From positions 1-64,000 of the forward strand of contig CAZIPL010000001.1 of the NCBI GenBank assembly GCA_964541255.1: 64,000 nucleotides of DNA, in the 5' to 3' direction. The notes under the pieces are model-generated. The model was not told where the DNA came from, did no database searches, and saw nothing but the letters and a program-made list of their open reading frames with translations. This stretch comes from CAYOSU01 sp964541255. Lineage in GTDB: Bacteria > Bacillota > Clostridia > Christensenellales > CAMQZB01. The position numbers and the translations under genes are program-made. The first letter of the stretch is position 1. Each line of letters starts with the position of its first letter. Shown piece by piece: positions 60,051 through 64,000 of the stretch.

Positions 60051-61844
60051 TTATTGGTTGTTTTCGTTATCTTTCTCGGCTTTTCTGTCCGTATGAACGG
60101 GGAGAACGAGCGTAAACGTAACGTTTTCGTCGTCGCTTGTTATGTCAAAGCCGAAGTTGTCATAATAATATCTTAATCTCGCGAATGTGTTTTTAAGACC
60201 GACCGATTTCGTGTCAACGTTGAAGTTGCCGTGATAATACCCCAAAATCATCTGTTTTTTCTCTTCGGAGAAATCGACCTTAGGATTTGTTATCGAGAAT
60301 TCGAAATGCTCTTCGTCCGTTTTTTTGACGTTGATTGAAATAGTTCCTTTGCCGATGACGTTTTGAACGCCGTGTACGCAAGCGTTTTCGACAAACGGCT
60401 GTAAGCACATTTTGGGGATCTCGCAAAGATTTGCGTCCTCCGAGATGTTGATTTCGTAATTAAGCTTGTCTTCGAAACGGTATTTTTCGATTGCGAGATA
60501 CTCTTTTATGAAGTTAAGCTCTTCGGAAAGGGAGATTACGTCTTCGTTCCATGTGATAGACTGACGCATGATTTTCGAAACGTAAAGTATGATCTTCGCC
60601 GTTTCTTTTTCACCCTTAATAATCGATTTAAGCCTTATTGCGTTAAGTACGTTGAATAGGTAATGGGGGTTGATTTGCGAAAGCAAGGAATTAAGCTCCG
60701 ACTGCTTGCGGCGGATCTCCGCCTGATTCTTCTCCATTTCGAGGTCGTAACTTTCCTTGATGAGCGCATGGATTTTTTGAGACATCTCTTCCATAGTCTC
60801 TTCGACTATCGCAAGCTCGTTGCTCGGCTTTTTCTTATGCTTTTTCGGCTTGTCGTCCTTGTTGTCGTTGTTTATGTATTCGTTGATGTCGATTGCCGAA
60901 ACTATGCTTTCGATCTTCTTGATGTAGTTTCTTTGCATGTATTGCATGAAAAGAAGTGATGCAAACAGCGTTACCAAAAGGGGAAGGATTGTCGAAAGAA
61001 TAATGTCTTTCGTCAAAAAGTCCATCTTTTTCATAACGACGATGAATCGAATCGTTCCGTAATAATCAATGTTTTGCGAAAAAACGAGCGAAAGATCGTC
61101 GCCTATTTTGTCGCTTTCTAAAAGCGCGTAGTCTTTAACGGAAAGAGAGGGCGTATAGCCGTTATTCCAAGTATAAATCGGCGTCGAAGTGTCGCCGAAA
61201 AGATATGCCGTGCAAGGTATTTCGGTTTCTAAAAGCGCGGAATCGATGCTTTCGATGTCGATGTCGATTTTGATGATATGATCATATGTCGCCATACCGC
61301 TGTAATCGAGCTTTCTGATTATCGAGGCGTAGCGCGTTTCTTCGTCGAAGAAAACGAAAACGTCCTTGCCCGCTTCCTGATATGCCTTATACCAATTCGC
61401 GTCGATGACTTTGTTGGAATCTATTCTCGAAAGGCAGTCCGTCGAACCGTAAACCGTCGGGTTAGTGGTATAAATTATCGGCGTTTTGATGTCGGAAGTT
61501 CTGCTTTGCGCGGCGTAAAAGTCGATAAGCTTTTTGACGTCGTAATAAGAATACTTGTCATAAAAGTCCGTCGCGTCGGTGAACTTTTCGTTCAAGAAAC
61601 GGTTGATGTCGTAATCGTTATAAATAACCGAAGCAAAATCGAACGCAAAATCGAAGTTCGAATAAAGCGTTTCGGGAATGTCTGCTACCATATAACGACG
61701 AGTCGTCGTATATTCCTGTTGCTTGCTGTTATATTGAGCCGTTGCCAAAATAAGACTTAGTAGGAGAATGGGCAAAAGAACGAACACAACGAACGTTATG
61801 ACGAATCTTTTTCTAAGCGGCATGTTGTCTCTTATCGAAGCCAT
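60051..61844 (-). CDS. Sensor histidine kinase, YesM-type
   Basis: A 597-residue membrane sensor. Two membrane helices (about 14-36 and 281-303) flank an extracellular double-CACHE-like domain of about 240 residues. The cytoplasmic part has a basic linker, the phospho-accepting His394 in INPHYLFNVLNAIR, and a HATPase domain with QPFVENACVHGV and ANLCEIPKMCLQPF around the ATP site. This LytS/YesM type often senses sugars through extracellular binding proteins. AGGAGATTTTTA precedes the ATG. It forms one operon with the YesN-type regulator, and no transport genes are adjacent. Confidence 0.94.
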   Translation of the reverse strand: MASIRDNMPLRKRFVITFVVFVLLPILLLSLILATAQYNSKQQEYTTTRRYMVADIPETLYSNFDFAFDFASVIYNDYDINRFLNEKFTDATDFYDKYSYYDVKKLIDFYAAQSRTSDIKTPIIYTTNPTVYGSTDCLSRIDSNKVIDANWYKAYQEAGKDVFVFFDEETRYASIIRKLDYSGMATYDHIIKIDIDIESIDSALLETEIPCTAYLFGDTSTPIYTWNNGYTPSLSVKDYALLESDKIGDDLSLVFSQNIDYYGTIRFIVVMKKMDFLTKDIILSTILPLLVTLFASLLFMQYMQRNYIKKIESIVSAIDINEYINNDNKDDKPKKHKKKPSNELAIVEETMEEMSQKIHALIKESYDLEMEKNQAEIRRKQSELNSLLSQINPHYLFNVLNAIRLKSIIKGEKETAKIILYVSKIMRQSITWNEDVISLSEELNFIKEYLAIEKYRFEDKLNYEINISEDANLCEIPKMCLQPFVENACVHGVQNVIGKGTISINVKKTDEEHFEFSITNPKVDFSEEKKQMILGYYHGNFNVDTKSVGLKNTFARLRYYYDNFGFDITSDDENVTFTLVLPVHTDRKAEKDNENNQ

Positions 61845-61877
61845 TAAAAATCTCCTAAAACAATATATAGCAAATAC

Positions 61878-61906
61878 ATTTTAACATTATTTTTCCGTTT
61901 TGTAAA
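61878..61906 (-). promoter_or_regulatory. Promoter of the two-component system
   Basis: Minus-strand TTTACA (61906-61901), 17 bases, TAAAAT (61883-61878), about 27 bases of leader. Confidence 0.7.
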
Positions 61907-62085
61907 CACATTTTCAAACGATAATTTCTATTGTAGTAAGTATGTTTTCGAGCTATAACGATGCAGTAAACAAAAAAGACGTCAACGAGGTACTTTTTAA
62001 GGCTGTCAACGGATAAGAAAGTTAATTCGATTACGATTACGGTTTTGTTATTTTATATATTAACAAATAAAAACAAATCTTCGTA

Positions 62086-62114
62086 TTGACATCGATAAGG
62101 CTTTCATATAAAAT
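62086..62114 (+). promoter_or_regulatory. comEC promoter
   Basis: TTGACA (62086-62091), 17 bases, TAAAAT (62109-62114). Confidence 0.75.
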
Positions 62115-62156
62115 TATGTTGAAAGAATAAAAAAACGAAAGAAAAGGTGCGCAAAA

Positions 62157-63635
62157 ATGTTGAAAAATGACAAGAGTTTCTCGATAAAAGACGTCTTTAA
62201 CGTAAGACCTCTTGTCGTTGCGGCGATTTGCCAGATAGCAGGCATAATAACGATGAAAAACGAGTGTCATATATTTGCCGCTATTGTTTTTGTGCTGTTA
62301 TTCGTTTTCACGTTTGCGATTTTCAAAAACGATAAAGAAAAGAGACTTCTATTCGGAATAATGACCGCATTTTTCGCAATAGGATTTATTTCGGCTTTGA
62401 TTTTAAGTCTAAGGTATGAAGCGGGTGAAGAAACTCTCGACGGATTGTTTACGGGACACGTAGCGAAAATCGAATATAACGGCTACGTATATTGCAAAAA
62501 CGTATTTTTAGACGGGGAATATGTCGGAAACATCGTTTTCAAAACCTACGATTATGTCAACGTCGGAGAAGATATATCCTTTGTTTGCGAAGCGAAAAAG
62601 CGCGATATTTTCGGATATTACGGCGTGTCCTCGAAAATGTTGCAATTCTTTGCAAAATATGAAGCAACGGGAGTAGAGGTAATAGAGGTTTTCGATTATT
62701 CTCCCGCCTTTGACGAAAAGGTCAGAATCTTTTTCAAAAACGAGCTTTTCAAGAATATGTCTTATGACGGAGCGGCGTTATCTTTTGCAATGACCTTTGG
62801 CGATACTTCCTATCTTGACGAAGACCTTCTCGATATTATGCGTACTACGGGAGTAGCCCATATCTTTGCCGTGTCGGGACTCCACGTCGGAGTTTTATAT
62901 TCGATTTTTAACAGACTTATCAAGAACAACTATCGTTACTTCCGCCTTGTCGCAGTTCCGATAGTGCTTTTCGGATACGCGTATATTTGCGGCAATTCGC
63001 CGTCGTCGCTAAGGGCCGCGACGATGTTCACCGTTATGAATATCGCAAGCTGCTTCTTTTTGCCGAGTGACAGCATAAATTCCGTCGCGATAGCGGCTAT
63101 CGTTGTTTTTCTCATATCGCCCTTTTCGGTATATTCCGAGGGCTGTACGCTGTCGTTTGCGGTAGTTCTTTCTCTTATTGTTTTCAAAAACTTCTTCAAG
63201 GATTTATTCAAGATTAAAAGCGAAAACAACTTCTTGTCAACGATTAACACCGCTGTTGTCGCAAGCATAGGCTCGCTACCGTTGATGTCTCATTATTTCG
63301 AAAGCTTTTCGCTTGTTGCAGTTCCGATAAACGTAATAATCGTGCCTCTTGTCGGGTTTATCTATACCTTGACCTTTTTCCTCGTTCCGATAGGCGGAGT
63401 TCTTAACGTAAATCTTCTTCGGGTGTCGGATTTATTGCTGTATTTCGTAGAGTTTATTTGCGCGCTCTTTTATCGCTTCGGGATAGTAGTCAATGTTAAG
63501 ATGAGTACGTTTTCCGTCGCGGTATATTATCTTATAATGCTCTTTTTGTCGGAATACTGTTTTCTGCACAAGAAGAAAAAAGCCGCGATAATACTTTGCC
63601 TTTTTGTCGCTTTAACAGTTTCTTTTTACGTCTAA
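62157..63635 (+). CDS. comEC: ComEC/Rec2-family DNA-uptake channel, short form
   Basis: A 492-residue polytopic membrane protein. The N-terminal part has two helices and a beta domain, then the competence domain with ALSFAMTFGDTSYLD, the family signature TTGVAHIFAVSGLHVGVLY and GNSPSSLRAATMF, and many helices to the C-terminus. In natural transformation ComEC carries single-stranded DNA across the membrane. The C-terminal metallo-beta-lactamase-type domain present in Bacillus ComEC (about 770 residues) is missing. AAAAGGTGC precedes the ATG. No other competence gene is present, but holA follows, a neighbour seen in many Bacillota. Confidence 0.9.
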   Translation: MLKNDKSFSIKDVFNVRPLVVAAICQIAGIITMKNECHIFAAIVFVLLFVFTFAIFKNDKEKRLLFGIMTAFFAIGFISALILSLRYEAGEETLDGLFTGHVAKIEYNGYVYCKNVFLDGEYVGNIVFKTYDYVNVGEDISFVCEAKKRDIFGYYGVSSKMLQFFAKYEATGVEVIEVFDYSPAFDEKVRIFFKNELFKNMSYDGAALSFAMTFGDTSYLDEDLLDIMRTTGVAHIFAVSGLHVGVLYSIFNRLIKNNYRYFRLVAVPIVLFGYAYICGNSPSSLRAATMFTVMNIASCFFLPSDSINSVAIAAIVVFLISPFSVYSEGCTLSFAVVLSLIVFKNFFKDLFKIKSENNFLSTINTAVVASIGSLPLMSHYFESFSLVAVPINVIIVPLVGFIYTLTFFLVPIGGVLNVNLLRVSDLLLYFVEFICALFYRFGIVVNVKMSTFSVAVYYLIMLFLSEYCFLHKKKKAAIILCLFVALTVSFYV

Positions 63636-63739
63636 TGCTTTTTCGATAAAAAACGAAGAGATTTTTCTTGCCTAAAAAAAGAAAAACCGCGGCAATTATG
63701 TTAAAGCAATGAGTTTTTCCGTTCGATAATAAAAAATTA

Positions 63740-63768
63740 TTGCAAAAACCTTGAAAGAATGATATACT
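63740..63768 (+). promoter_or_regulatory. holA promoter, predicting a leaderless mRNA
   Basis: TTGCAA (63740-63745), 17 bases, TATACT (63763-63768). Transcription should start at about 63775, one base before the ATG. Confidence 0.7.
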
Positions 63769-63775
63769 TTATGAT

Positions 63776-64000
63776 ATGAAAAGCGCTGAATTTATCAAGA
63801 AAATAACAAGCTCCGATCTTCCGCCGTGCATATTGCTTCTCGGCGAAGATTTATATTTTGTTGACGGCGCGTTAAAAAAAATAAAATCCGTTTCGGGCTT
63901 AGTCGACGAAACGCTCGATTTTTCGAAATACGACGAAGAAAATATCGACGGATTCTTGCAATCTCTCGATATGTTCCCGTTTTTATCCCAAAAAAGAGTC
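63776..64000 (+). CDS. holA: DNA polymerase III delta subunit, 5' part only
   Basis: The first 75 codons of a gene that continues past the window. The protein begins MKSAEFIKKITSSDLPPCIL and continues LLGEDLYFVDGALKKIKS, the usual N-terminus of the delta subunit of the clamp-loader complex that opens the sliding clamp during replication. The position after comEC is the common Bacillota arrangement. There is no ribosome binding site before the ATG, and the promoter lies immediately upstream, so the mRNA is probably leaderless. Confidence 0.85.
   Translation, partial: MKSAEFIKKITSSDLPPCILLLGEDLYFVDGALKKIKSVSGLVDETLDFSKYDEENIDGFLQSLDMFPFLSQKRV

Larger units (their letters stand above)
61845..62156. 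other. Divergent intergenic region
   Basis: It holds the promoters of the kinase gene and of comEC. A 24-codon frame with good codon use (61942-62016, MFSSYNDAVNKK...) lies between them but has no ribosome binding site. Confidence 0.5.

Overview
The window is a 64 kb piece of a bacterial chromosome from a low-to-moderate GC member of the Clostridia (Bacillota), most likely an uncultured gut-type lineage. The evidence is the set of families: strong AGGAGG-type ribosome binding sites, Bacillota housekeeping genes (DnaD/DnaI primosome pair, QueT with a preQ1 riboswitch, RlmD, L-serine dehydratase, the Bacillota GalT family, YesM/YesN-type two-component system), lipoprotein signal peptides and no outer-membrane functions. 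I cannot name a genus from the sequence alone.

Layout. 1-8.6 kb: pyruvate kinase (minus strand), then three paralogous sugar-type solute-binding lipoproteins in tandem, each ending in its own terminator, with no permease or ATPase beside them. 8.7-13.4 kb: a phospholipid-type acyltransferase with a zinc ribbon, a membrane-anchored XRE regulator, and a minus-strand overlapping operon of two membrane proteins, a TetR regulator and a 46-residue protein. 13.9-16.7 kb: L-serine dehydratase and an rRNA methyltransferase, followed by a small orphan transcription unit. 17.3-27.3 kb: a cell-surface region with an anchored beta-propeller/SH3 protein, a smaller SH3-like surface protein, two polytopic membrane proteins, a zinc-ribbon membrane protein and a 1051-residue lipoprotein. 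27.3-28.1 kb holds no gene but a degenerate AT-rich tandem repeat and GC-rich hairpin repeats.

28.1-34.6 kb: a MerR regulator and the dehydrogenase it probably controls, TrmB, a split transketolase and a flavoprotein. 34.9-36.0 kb is an intact IS30-type insertion sequence, followed by tRNA-Thr(GGT). 36.3-43.1 kb: DnaI- and DnaD-like replication proteins, a hydrolase-fold protein lacking its catalytic serine next to signal peptidase I, a DUF1540-like Cys-rich protein, ribosomal protein L9 and an NYN/LOTUS RNA-binding protein. 43.2-50.3 kb: an aldo/keto reductase with ferredoxin domain, GalT, and an asparagine operon (archaeal-type AspRS, AsnA, AsnRS). 50.4-58.2 kb: queT under a preQ1-I riboswitch, an overlapping operon of a PfkB kinase, class II aldolase, 3-hydroxyisobutyrate dehydrogenase-like reductase and a second zinc-ribbon acyltransferase, a MATE exporter and a split chromate transporter. 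58.5-64 kb: a YesN/YesM-type two-component system, a short ComEC and the start of holA.

The most informative regulatory reads are the preQ1-I riboswitch, the MerR circuit in which two promoters share a half-site and the target promoter has a 19-base spacer, promoters placed so that pfkB and holA mRNAs should be leaderless, and repeated use of a TTGCAA -35 element.
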